The notes under the pieces were generated by a model. The model saw nothing but the letters and a program-made list of their open reading frames with translations, did no database searches and was not told where the DNA came from. A stretch of 64,000 nt of DNA from DSUN01 sp035527715 (GTDB lineage: Bacteria; Planctomycetota; PUPC01; DSUN01). Positions 51,149 to 59,576 of the stretch are shown one piece after another. The stretch's first letter is position 1. Every line of letters begins with the position of its first letter. Where the stretch lies: the NCBI GenBank assembly GCA_035527715.1, contig DATKZY010000281.1, positions 1 to 64,000 on the forward strand. Reading direction: 5' to 3'. The translations under genes and the position numbers were made by a program.

Positions 51149-51387
51149 GTGGCGACGGCGGCCTTCCACACGCTCTCCCTTGAAAGCTCAGCCGCGTAGG
51201 CCACTGCCGCCCGGATGTCCTCGATGGCCAACTCGGGGTAGTGGTCAATGATCTCTTCGGGCGTCATTCCTGCCGCGAGGCTGTCCAGAATGATCTCGAC
51301 GAAGATCCGCGTCCCGCGGATGCACGCCTTGCCTCCGCAGACATTCGGGTCCGCAGTGACTCGCCTCAGCAACGCGCGTGTCGTCAT
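51145..51387 (-). CDS. DUF433 antitoxin
   Basis: The 80-residue protein has the hallmark DUF433 sequence: DPNVCGGKACIRGTRIFVEI and GMTPEEIIDHYPELAIEDIR. It is a winged-helix-type antitoxin and repressor partnered with DUF5615. Start ATG 51385-51387 fits homology and follows GGAAGGGAG. It is the first gene of a four-gene overlapping operon (DUF433, DUF5615, rnd, small protein). Confidence 0.9.
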   Translation of the reverse strand: MTTRALLRRVTADPNVCGGKACIRGTRIFVEIILDSLAAGMTPEEIIDHYPELAIEDIRAAVAYAAELSRESVWKAAVAT

Positions 51388-51410
51388 CTGCCGACTCCCT
51401 TCCACCCTAA

Positions 51411-51439
51411 CGAATAGCACGAATGGGCTCGGCAGTCAA
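51411..51439 (-). promoter_or_regulatory. Promoter of the DUF433/DUF5615/rnd operon
   Basis: The complement has TTGACT (51434-51439), a 17-bp spacer and TATTCG (51411-51416). Confidence 0.6.
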
Positions 51440-51464
51440 CACGTGCCAAGCTCGTCTTCTTCCC

Positions 51465-53510
51465 TCATGACCTCACCGATGCCACGGTTGGCAGTTGGCC
51501 CATGCCCGTGATCGCATACGTGTGCCACGGCTGGAGGCGGCAGGCCGCGGCGGCGGGCAGGTCCTCGCCCGCCGTGAGGTCGCGCACGCGGCCCGGCAAG
51601 GCGATCGCGCGCTCGGCGAAGTTCCACAGCGTAGCCCGCTTGCCCTCGGCGTCGTGCCAGAGGACGCCGAGGCCGTCGTCCTGGAGGAAGCGCTTGTGCA
51701 TGCGGACACGGTTCTCATTGTAGTCGGCGAGCACGCGCTTGTGCCGCTCGGTCCAGATGCGGTCAATCCGCACGCCGTTGTGGAACAGGCCGAAGCTGGG
51801 CGACGCCATGTGGGCGAAGAAGCGGTAGAGCGTGCCGACCGACTGCTCGATCTGGATGGGGTCGGTGGTCGGAATCGTGGTGTAGCCGAAGCCGCCCGTG
51901 ACCTTGTAGCAGGCGAAGAGGTTCTGCGGCTCGGCATACGCCGCGGGGCAGCCGTGCTGCGGGCTGCCGAAGGGGCCGAAGCTCTCGATCAGGAAATGGA
52001 CGCCGGCGTCCTGAAGCTCCGTGAACGCCGCGAGCAGGCCGCGCCACTGGGTGCTCGGCCTGCCGGTGCGGTAGTTGACGGGCATGAAGCCGAGGTTGTA
52101 GAAGCTGTCGTAGAGGTAGCCGTCGAGGCCGGTCTCCGCCTTGATCTTCTTCAGGCAGTCCACCCAGTAGCGGCGGGCGGCCTCGACGCCCATGTCCATG
52201 ATGCTGAAGACGGCGCCGTAGGCGCCGCCGTACTTCAGGCGCGTGTCCTCCATGCGCACGAACCAGCCCTTGTCGTCGCGCTCGGCGGCGTTGACCGGGC
52301 TGGAGAGGGCCTGGTCGTTGTTGGTCCAGGCGTAGATGCGAATGCCGTGCTCGCGGCAGTCGTCCACCAGGCGCTTGAGTGCGGCCGGGCCGCCGAGGCG
52401 CGGGGCCACCTCGTATTCGTGGCCGCAGCACATGTTCCACTGAAAGTCGGGGTGCGGGCAGCGCTCGGTCATCGCCGACTTGTTCAGGTTGTCCACGAAC
52501 AGCGCCTTGAAGCCCAGGGCGATGGCCGCGGGCAGCAGGTCGCGGCGATAGGTGTCAACCGTGAAGTTGTGCCAGTAGTTCTGGCACAGGCGGGGCACGA
52601 GCGGCTCCTCGGCGAGGCCGAACTCGGCCCGCGTGCGGTCGGCCACGGCGTCGAACACCCACGTCCACACGTTCCGCTGGTCGGTCTCCGTCTTCGGCTC
52701 GGTGTTGAGGAGGATGCTCTTGGCCGGCGTCTTGACGGCGAGGCCCTGGTCGAAGAGGTGCTTGTCGAAGGTCTTCAGCTCCGGCTTGCCCGGCTCGCGC
52801 ATCAGGATGCTGCGGATGAGAGCGACCCGCTCGAAGACGCCGACGAGGGTCTTGCTGCCCTTGCACTGGAAGTCGAACGCCTGGTGCGACGCCCAGCGAG
52901 GCAGGTTGTGGGTCATCACGGGGTTGGCGATGGAGGCCGCATCTTCCCAGTGAATGATGCCCTCGGTCGTCCACTTCGTGTTCGACGCAAAGGTCGCCGT
53001 GGGCGCGGAGCACGACGATTGCGAGACGGCCGTCGCCCCCACGATGTCGCCGTCCAGCTCCCAGCTCGACATATCGAGCAGGTAGAACAGCGGCACGCTC
53101 TTGCTCTTGTACTCGTAGTGGTACGAGAAGCCGCCGAACTCCACCCCGCCGAAGCCGTCGCGGGCCGGCCTGAGCACGATGTCGAGGCGGCCCGTGCCGG
53201 CCAGGGGCTCCGCATCCCAGTCGCCCGTGTCGTGGATGGGGTCGAAGCTGTGGTCGCGCATCAGCTTCACCGGCAGCGGGCGGAAGCGGGCCTCCAGCCT
53301 GATGCGGACGCTGCTCTTTCGCTCCTCGATGCCCAGAAGGGCGAGGCCCGCAAGCTCCAGGCCGGTGAACGTCTGGGCATAGGGCCGCAGGGGAAGGCGT
53401 CCCGACCGCACACCGGTCTTCCCGATACGAATCCTGCCGAGGCCGAGGAATGCCTTGCCCTTCGTCAGCACCTCCACCGTGCAGCCACCCAGCTTGACCA
53501 GCTTCCGCAT
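51465..53510 (-). CDS. Glycosidase-like TIM-barrel protein (cytoplasmic)
   Basis: The 681-residue protein without signal peptide has an N-terminal beta-rich domain (residues ~1-290) and a barrel (about 300-560) with FKALFVDNLNKS, YAWTNNDQALS, GLDGYLYDSFYNLGF and HFLIESFGPFG at strand ends. A C-terminal beta domain follows. The architecture recalls clan GH-D alpha-galactosidase-like enzymes; the Asp in YLYDSF and Glu in LIESF are candidates. Family and substrate are not assigned. It is divergent from the 1144-residue secreted protein. Confidence 0.6.
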   Translation of the reverse strand: MRKLVKLGGCTVEVLTKGKAFLGLGRIRIGKTGVRSGRLPLRPYAQTFTGLELAGLALLGIEERKSSVRIRLEARFRPLPVKLMRDHSFDPIHDTGDWDAEPLAGTGRLDIVLRPARDGFGGVEFGGFSYHYEYKSKSVPLFYLLDMSSWELDGDIVGATAVSQSSCSAPTATFASNTKWTTEGIIHWEDAASIANPVMTHNLPRWASHQAFDFQCKGSKTLVGVFERVALIRSILMREPGKPELKTFDKHLFDQGLAVKTPAKSILLNTEPKTETDQRNVWTWVFDAVADRTRAEFGLAEEPLVPRLCQNYWHNFTVDTYRRDLLPAAIALGFKALFVDNLNKSAMTERCPHPDFQWNMCCGHEYEVAPRLGGPAALKRLVDDCREHGIRIYAWTNNDQALSSPVNAAERDDKGWFVRMEDTRLKYGGAYGAVFSIMDMGVEAARRYWVDCLKKIKAETGLDGYLYDSFYNLGFMPVNYRTGRPSTQWRGLLAAFTELQDAGVHFLIESFGPFGSPQHGCPAAYAEPQNLFACYKVTGGFGYTTIPTTDPIQIEQSVGTLYRFFAHMASPSFGLFHNGVRIDRIWTERHKRVLADYNENRVRMHKRFLQDDGLGVLWHDAEGKRATLWNFAERAIALPGRVRDLTAGEDLPAAAACRLQPWHTYAITGMGQLPTVASVRS

Positions 53511-53559
53511 TCTCTCCGTGCTCCTGGTTTCGCGGTTGAAGCCAAGTGCTTAGAGCGAT

Positions 53560-53588
53560 ACATTACTGGGCGCGTGCCCGCGCGTCAA
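53560..53588 (-). promoter_or_regulatory. Promoter of the glycosidase-like gene
   Basis: The complement has TTGACG (53583-53588), a 17-bp spacer and TAATGT (53560-53565). Confidence 0.5.
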
Positions 53589-53616
53589 GTCGCAATGGCC
53601 GAAGAGAGGATGTGCC

Positions 53617-56600
53617 ATGACCAACCGATGGCTTCTCGCAATCTCCCTCATGCTTCCCGCTCTCCTAGTGTGGGCCGCCGACTTGCCCGACCCGAAGTCC
53701 GGCGGCAAGGCGGGCGCGCCGATCAGCGTGCTCTTCGCGATGGGGCCGGGCGGGGCGGGGCAATTGCCCCTCGACCCCGCCGTGGCCAAGAAGCTCGACG
53801 AGCGCGGCTACCTGCACCGCACGGTGAGCGACAAGGAGCCGCTGACCCTCGACTACCTGCGCCAGTTCAACGTCGTCGTCCTCGCGGGCCTTTCGGACTT
53901 CAATGGCGGCTCCTACTATGCCCCAGGCGGCGTGGTGCTGCTGAACGTGGCCAAGAATGTCAAGCTGCTTCAGCAATACGTGGGGGAGGGCGGAGGGCTG
54001 GTCGTCGTGCCGCTGATGTCCGAGGCGGGCAGCCAGGTCGCCGCCACGCTCAATGCCGCCCTCGCCCCGTGGGAGATGGAGATCGGCTGGGAAACCGTCC
54101 GTGACGATGCGAACGCCATTCCTGGCCACAAGGCCGGCCACGCGGCCTACGTCTACTCCTGGACCCGCAGCATTGCCCGAAGCCCCCTGACCGAAGGCGT
54201 CCGCGCCCTCGCCTATCCCGGCGTGTGCATGCGGTGGGACGACGCCTACTCGACCACTCCGCTCCTGCCGAAAGACCGCGCGTGGAAGCCGCTCGCCTGG
54301 GGCGAGAAGACGAGCAAGTGCGTGCGGCTGGGCGACGGCTACAAGTGGGTGGACGGCGATTCGGGCCGCGCGCCCGTCCTCGCCGCCGCGCGCGAGGCTG
54401 GCAAGGGGCGGGTCGCCGTCGTCGGCCTCGGCGCCTACTACCTGCTCGCCTACGCCTTCGACGAGAAGCGCACGGAGGTCGGCGAGAACTCGACCGGCCC
54501 GCTCCGGGGCATCGCCTTCGAGCGCGGCGACGGTAAGTCGCCTAGCGACTGGGGCATCCTGTTCGACAATCTGCTCCGCTGGACGGCGGAGGCCAGCGCC
54601 AAGGCAGGTCTCGGCGGCAAGCCAGAGGCGTGGGAAACGAAGCTCAAGCCCCGCAGCCTCCCCGCCGATCCGATCCCTGACTTCGCCGTGGTGGACTGGA
54701 AGAAGGCCGAGCTGCCGCCGACCTGGGCGCACCACTCGCCCAACATCCACTACTGGCGCGGTTCGCCCTTCTACGACGAAATCCCCGACCCGATGGTCAC
54801 CGGGCCGCAGCAGATGAACAAGCTCCTCATCGGCCCCCGAACCCGCTACTCGGACGGCCGCGGCTCCATCGCCCAGTGGGCCAGGGCGGCCAAGGCGGCG
54901 GGCTATCGAGCCGTCGTCTTCGCCGAACGCTTCGAGAAACTGCGGGCCGAGGACTGGCCGAAGATCATCGCCGACTGCGAGCGGAACAGCTCCAAGGACT
55001 TCGCCTGTCTTCAGGGAATGGACATCGCGGACGACTACGGCAACCGCTATCTCATCCTCGGCAACACGAACTTCCCGCCGAAGGGCATTCTGACGCCCGA
55101 CGGCAAGGGGCTTCAGCAGACCTCGCGCCTCTCGCTCGGCTTCTCGGGGCACATCGCGGTCGTCCATCGCCTCGGCAACAACAAGGGGCTGCCCACCGAG
55201 CTGTGCCGCCACTTCCAGGGCGTGAGCGTCTACACCTACGCCGACGACGGGAAGGGCGGCTACGGCCTCGCCGACGACGCCTTCGCCGCCTATCAGTGGC
55301 AGCTCTTCAATGCCAGCAACCCCATCCCCATCGTCGTCCACGAGCTGACCGACCCGCGGCAGGTGGCGAAGGCCGCGGCCACGGGCTTCCAGCAGGTCGT
55401 CCCGTCGCAGGACGCCCTCGACGCCATCCGCTACTTCCGCTACGGCCTGGCCCACTTCTTCGAGAACCCGCAGCGCTACTTCATCACCGAGGGGCCGATC
55501 ATAGACAAGTTCGCCATCTTCAACAAGGACATCGGCAGCCCCGCCTGCAACCGCGACCACTGGCGGGCCATCGTCGGCGCCTCCTCGCCCGACGCCACGA
55601 TCAAGGAGGCCGTGCTCTACGACCGCAGCATGTTGCGCATCGCCCGGCGCTGGCTGCCCAACAAGCCCAGCTTCTCGGAGCTTGTGGACGGCGACCACGG
55701 CCACCAGCGTCACTTCATGCTCGTCGTCACCGACAGCAAGGGCCGCCGCGCCATCTCGCCGCACCTTCGCACCGTGCCGCGAGGCTACTTCACCCGGTGT
55801 GCCGACCGCCAGAACTGGTTTGGCGCCGCGGGCAGCTACACCGGCATCTGGCCGAGCGGCCGCCACGGCATCTGGTACATCCGCCCCCGCTTCCCCACTC
55901 CCACCGAAACCGAGGAGTTCGGCGGCAAGAACCCCCTCGCCACCATCATGAGCTTACCCTTCGCGAGCAATGCCGTGACCAGCACTGGCTATCTCGTGGC
56001 GCGCCGCTACTTGCGCCCCATCGCCTACGGCATGGATGCCTGGCGGATTGAGAACAGTCAGCCGAGCCACACCTATGAAGCCATGGCGCCGGTCCTCAAG
56101 TGGCATGACATCGTCACCGGCATCGGCAGCCCCGAGGGGATGAACCCGGGTCCGATGGCCTTCCTGACCGGTGTCAGGGCGGAACTCATCTCGAAGGTCC
56201 CCACCACACCTGCCAACCGGCTATTCCCTGGGATCAACAACGTGGCGGCCGGCACGCCGTACCGTTTCGTCAAGGACGGGCAGGCGGTGGAGGGGAAGCT
56301 GGACGGCAAGGCCGACACGATCCTTGATCTGCCTGCAGGGGCTTCGGTCGGCGACTTCATGCTTCTGGAGCCGCTCGCCGTCACAGGCAAGGGCGAAATG
56401 GGTTGGCGAGCGGAGCCGGGGAAAGAGATCCCGGCTGGGACAAGTTGGCGGACGACCTACATGTATGTCCCGTGGAACTGGCGCTCCTCCCTCGGCGCTG
56501 AAGGCCCCACGCCGTGGTCAATCGAGCTCAGGCAGGGCCACCAGGAGGACATCTTGGGCCTTGTCAGGTTGAGCGCCGACGGCTACGGTGTTGCGGGGAC

Positions 56601-57051
56601 TCTGAAGGCGGGGGGCGAGATGAAGTTCCTGCCCCTTTCCGTCAGCGAACTCAGCGAACAGTGGCCGGCAGCGCTCTGGACACCTGATGGCCTCGCCTAC
56701 TCGTTCTGGAGCGGCCTTGTGAAGCAGGACCCCCTGCCAGGGACCACCTCGGGGCCGCCGTTTCTCGCGCACATCGGCATCCTTCTTGGCTTTGGGGGCG
56801 CTGCGCTGCCCAACACGAAGGACACGCCGTTCTACGTCGGCAACACGTTGATGGCCTCGGACGAGGATCTGCAGCTCGCCTGGACGCTCTGGACGGCGAC
56901 GGAGGCGGGGATCGAGGTGCACAACCCGACCGATGGGGAGATCAAGGCGAGGGTGTGGAGCGCGAAGGCGATCCCAGGCAAGTTCGTGGTGGACATCGAG
57001 GTGACGGTTCCCCCAGGCACGACGCAGCGCCTGACGCTGCCGGGGAAGTGA
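53617..57051 (+). CDS. Giant secreted protein with GATase-like and PHP-like domains
   Basis: The 1144-residue protein has a signal peptide (residues 1-20, ending VWAA). Residues ~35-320 form a class I glutamine-amidotransferase/ThuA-like fold (FNVVVLAGLSDF, GGGLVVVPLMSEAG, GRVAVVGLGAYY). Residues ~400-720 resemble a PHP-type phosphoesterase fold (AKAAGYRAVVFAERFEKL, DFACLQGMDIADDYGNRYLI), although the leading HxH motif is not seen. The C-terminal ~400 residues are beta-rich. No function can be assigned. A hairpin element follows its stop. Confidence 0.65.
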   Translation: MTNRWLLAISLMLPALLVWAADLPDPKSGGKAGAPISVLFAMGPGGAGQLPLDPAVAKKLDERGYLHRTVSDKEPLTLDYLRQFNVVVLAGLSDFNGGSYYAPGGVVLLNVAKNVKLLQQYVGEGGGLVVVPLMSEAGSQVAATLNAALAPWEMEIGWETVRDDANAIPGHKAGHAAYVYSWTRSIARSPLTEGVRALAYPGVCMRWDDAYSTTPLLPKDRAWKPLAWGEKTSKCVRLGDGYKWVDGDSGRAPVLAAAREAGKGRVAVVGLGAYYLLAYAFDEKRTEVGENSTGPLRGIAFERGDGKSPSDWGILFDNLLRWTAEASAKAGLGGKPEAWETKLKPRSLPADPIPDFAVVDWKKAELPPTWAHHSPNIHYWRGSPFYDEIPDPMVTGPQQMNKLLIGPRTRYSDGRGSIAQWARAAKAAGYRAVVFAERFEKLRAEDWPKIIADCERNSSKDFACLQGMDIADDYGNRYLILGNTNFPPKGILTPDGKGLQQTSRLSLGFSGHIAVVHRLGNNKGLPTELCRHFQGVSVYTYADDGKGGYGLADDAFAAYQWQLFNASNPIPIVVHELTDPRQVAKAAATGFQQVVPSQDALDAIRYFRYGLAHFFENPQRYFITEGPIIDKFAIFNKDIGSPACNRDHWRAIVGASSPDATIKEAVLYDRSMLRIARRWLPNKPSFSELVDGDHGHQRHFMLVVTDSKGRRAISPHLRTVPRGYFTRCADRQNWFGAAGSYTGIWPSGRHGIWYIRPRFPTPTETEEFGGKNPLATIMSLPFASNAVTSTGYLVARRYLRPIAYGMDAWRIENSQPSHTYEAMAPVLKWHDIVTGIGSPEGMNPGPMAFLTGVRAELISKVPTTPANRLFPGINNVAAGTPYRFVKDGQAVEGKLDGKADTILDLPAGASVGDFMLLEPLAVTGKGEMGWRAEPGKEIPAGTSWRTTYMYVPWNWRSSLGAEGPTPWSIELRQGHQEDILGLVRLSADGYGVAGTLKAGGEMKFLPLSVSELSEQWPAALWTPDGLAYSFWSGLVKQDPLPGTTSGPPFLAHIGILLGFGGAALPNTKDTPFYVGNTLMASDEDLQLAWTLWTATEAGIEVHNPTDGEIKARVWSAKAIPGKFVVDIEVTVPPGTTQRLTLPGK

Positions 57052-57059
57052 AGATACAG

Positions 57060-57139
57060 CACGGACCTACACGGACAGACACGGACGGTGCGCCCTGAGT
57101 GAGAGCCTACCCGTCCGTGTTTGTCCGTGTAGGTCCGTG
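57060..57139. repeat. CACGGACGGA hairpin element, copy 2
   Basis: Arms 57060-57088 and 57111-57139 are complementary at 28 of 29 positions, around a 22-nt loop containing CTGAGTGAGAGCC. The element at 16363-16467, read on the other strand, shares both arm units and the loop motif. It lies 8 bp after the stop of the secreted-protein gene and just upstream of the MFS gene. Confidence 0.85.
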
Positions 57140-57164
57140 TGACGAGAAAGGACTGCGAGACGCC

Positions 57165-58337
57165 GTGACCAACAACCCGAAACAGCCGCTCGCTTATGCT
57201 CTCACCGTGAACTACGCGGGCATGGTGTGCCTGGCCGTTGCCGTGAACCTGCCCCCCGTGCTGCTGACCACCCTGAGCCACGCCGTCGGCGGCGAGGCAG
57301 GGCTGACGAATGAGCAGCTCGGCCGCATCGGCTCGGCCATCTTCGTCGGGCTGGTGCTGGGCATCGTGCTCACGGGGCCGCTGGCCGACCGCATGGGGGC
57401 GAAGCCGTTCGCCGTCGCGGGCAGCCTGTGCGTGGGCGTCGGGCTGGGCGTGCTCGGCTACGCGGAAACCTACGGCGCCGTGCTCCTGGCCGCTTTCGTG
57501 ATGGGCTTCGGGGCCGGGGTGCTGGACATGGTGCTCAGCCCCATCGTCGCCGCCCTTCAGCCCGACCACCGCGCCTCGGCGATGAACTGGCTGCACTCGT
57601 TCTACTCGATCGGCGCGGTGGCCACCGTGCTGGCGACGTCGCTCGCCCTGCGCTGCGGCGTGGCCTGGCGCTCGATTCCCGTGGCGATGCTGCCGCTCTC
57701 CCTCCTCGTCGCCCTGGGGTTCCTGGGGATGCGCGTGCCGGCCCTCGTGGCGGAGGGGCACGAGAGGAAGCGTCTGAGGCGGCTGTGCCGCGAGCCGTAC
57801 TTCCTGGCCGCGCTCGCCGCGATCTTCCTGGTCGGTGCGACGGAGCTGGCGATGGCCCAGTGGCTGCCCGCGTACGCCGAGAAGGGGCTGGGCTACAGCA
57901 AGTGGGCGGGTGGGATGGCGCTGGTGGTCTTCTCGGTGGCGATGGCCGCGGGGCGCATGGCGGGGGGCTTGCTCGGGCGTCGGGTGCGGGCCGTGCGGCT
58001 GATGCTCGCGTGCTGCGCCTCGGCGGCGTGCCTCTACGTCGTCGGCTCGTTCGCCCCGTGGCCGCCGGTGGCGCTTGCCGCCTGTGCGGCGATGGGGCTG
58101 GCCGTGAGCTGCCTGTGGCCCAGCATGCTCGCCGTGGCGGCGGACAGGTTCCCCACGGGGGGGGCCTCGATGTTCGCTCTCCTGGCCGCGCTGGGCAACT
58201 TCGGCGGCATCGTGATGCCGTGGCTCGTCGGCGCCGTGGCCGATGCGACCACGGTGTCGTGGGGAATCGCGACGGGCACGATTCCGGCCCTGCTCCTGCT
58301 GGGGCTGCTCGCCTGGATGGGCCGCCGCATCGCCTGA
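57165..58337 (+). CDS. Major facilitator superfamily transporter
   Basis: The 390-residue protein has about 12 membrane helices. The MFS loop 2-3 signature GPLADRMGAKPFAVAG appears near residue 65, with its weaker counterpart GRMAGGLLGRRVRAVRL near 265. It resembles sugar/proton symporters of the FucP-like kind, but the substrate is unassigned. Start GTG 57165 is chosen; the frame is open further upstream only because it reads the hairpin repeat. It is adjacent to secreted glycan-active genes, consistent with sugar uptake. Its stop is 1 bp from the convergent gene's stop. Confidence 0.85.
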   Translation: MTNNPKQPLAYALTVNYAGMVCLAVAVNLPPVLLTTLSHAVGGEAGLTNEQLGRIGSAIFVGLVLGIVLTGPLADRMGAKPFAVAGSLCVGVGLGVLGYAETYGAVLLAAFVMGFGAGVLDMVLSPIVAALQPDHRASAMNWLHSFYSIGAVATVLATSLALRCGVAWRSIPVAMLPLSLLVALGFLGMRVPALVAEGHERKRLRRLCREPYFLAALAAIFLVGATELAMAQWLPAYAEKGLGYSKWAGGMALVVFSVAMAAGRMAGGLLGRRVRAVRLMLACCASAACLYVVGSFAPWPPVALAACAAMGLAVSCLWPSMLAVAADRFPTGGASMFALLAALGNFGGIVMPWLVGAVADATTVSWGIATGTIPALLLLGLLAWMGRRIA

Positions 58338-58338
58338 C

Positions 58339-59448
58339 TCACTTCGCCCGCGGCCCTTCGTTGGGGCCGGTGGGCACGATCACCTCGAAGTCCTTGCCTT
58401 TCACCCGCTTCAGCTCCTCCAGGTTCTTCAGCCGGCTGTCGGGCGTGATCGAGATCAGCCAGTCCATCCCGTTGTCCGCACAGTACATTCCGTATTTCTT
58501 CAGGCCTTCGAGGATGGCCTTGGGGTGCTTGGAGAAGCCCGAGGTATCGAAGTCCTTGCGCAGGCGGAGCCGCTCGCCCATTCGCGGGACGTTGGGGCTG
58601 GTGTGGCGGCTGGCGACGTGGGTGGCGGGGTAGACGTACTCGCGGCGCGTGCGGCGGAAGGTCACGCGCATGGCGTGCTCGACCATGCCGCGCTCGCACT
58701 CCTCGAAGCGGATGGCGGCGGGGAAGACGGGCAGGCCGGCCGCGTCGGAGGAGGTCCAACCCGCGGGACGCATTTTGTTCGACTTGAGGTCGAAGACCGA
58801 CGACTGTGCCGCCTCCCAGCCGGCATCGGTCCTCCGCCCTGCGTAGAACTCGTAGAGCATCCCGTTCACGGGGTCCACGACGAGCACGTGCCGGTCGCCG
58901 CGTCCCTCGCGCTGGAGCTTTTCGAGTTCGCCGCCGTAGACGGGCCAGCCCTCGATGGGCGCGTTGTCGGGAATGGGGAACGGCCCCTTGTCGGACTCGC
59001 CCGGGTACGCCGTGATCTTGACCGGCAGCTTCTTCTGATTCGGCGGGACGATGACGTAGCCCATGTCGAGGTTGAACCACACCCACCGCTCGGCGTTGCA
59101 CGAGGCGATGATGTTCTTCGAGTTGGGGTGGACCGGCCGCCCCGAGATGTCCTCGTTCCACGGGTTGTCGGGCGGGAAGATCTGGAGGGCCTCCATGATG
59201 CGGTCGGCCTCGGGCGTGTTGAACAGCACGGGCTGGGTGATCGCGGGCATGGGCGGCCGCTTGCGAGGAGCGGCCGCGGGCGGCGCGCCGCCGATGAGCA
59301 GGTCCACGGGCAGGTTCCCGACCATTCCCGTGATGCGGATCTCGCGCTCGCCGCCCGTGGCGGCGCCGACGAGACCGACGGCGAGGACGACCCCGAGCAG
59401 CAGAGCGCCAGCCCTTGCCATATCGAGCCCCCTATCCATGTTGCCCAT
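58339..59448 (-). CDS. Secreted conserved-type protein of unknown function
   Basis: The 369-residue protein has an export signal (ALLLGVVLAVGLVGAATGG). An alternative start at 59421 (MARAGALL) gives a better signal peptide and has GGGGG upstream. The mature part contains FPPDNPWNEDISGRPVHPNS, LDMGYVIVPPNQKKLPVK, HVLVVDPVNGMLYEFYAGRR, LPVFPAAIRFEE and YCADNGMDWLISITPDSR, an architecture I have seen in secreted bacterial proteins but cannot name. A possible promoter on the complement (TTGAAA, 16-bp spacer, TAGGAT) lies about 59470-59498. Confidence 0.65.
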   Translation of the reverse strand: MGNMDRGLDMARAGALLLGVVLAVGLVGAATGGEREIRITGMVGNLPVDLLIGGAPPAAAPRKRPPMPAITQPVLFNTPEADRIMEALQIFPPDNPWNEDISGRPVHPNSKNIIASCNAERWVWFNLDMGYVIVPPNQKKLPVKITAYPGESDKGPFPIPDNAPIEGWPVYGGELEKLQREGRGDRHVLVVDPVNGMLYEFYAGRRTDAGWEAAQSSVFDLKSNKMRPAGWTSSDAAGLPVFPAAIRFEECERGMVEHAMRVTFRRTRREYVYPATHVASRHTSPNVPRMGERLRLRKDFDTSGFSKHPKAILEGLKKYGMYCADNGMDWLISITPDSRLKNLEELKRVKGKDFEVIVPTGPNEGPRAK

Positions 59449-59504
59449 TCCCCCCTTCCGCCGCCGTCCATCCTACCATTCCGCCTGCGATTTTCAACGC
59501 CCGG

Positions 59505-59533
59505 TTGTCTGGCCGGCAGCGACCCACTATAAT
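59505..59533 (+). promoter_or_regulatory. Promoter of the aminotransferase-glcDE operon
   Basis: TTGTCT (59505-59510), a 17-bp spacer and a perfect TATAAT (59528-59533), 44 bp before the ATG. Confidence 0.75.
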
Positions 59534-59576
59534 GCTTCGGTCCGCGCTTGTACTGCAACCCGTCGGAGACTGATGG

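Noticed and set aside
57099..57164. N-terminal extension of the MFS transporter
   Set aside because: It is encoded by the right arm of the CACGGACGGA hairpin and lacks a membrane-protein-like start.
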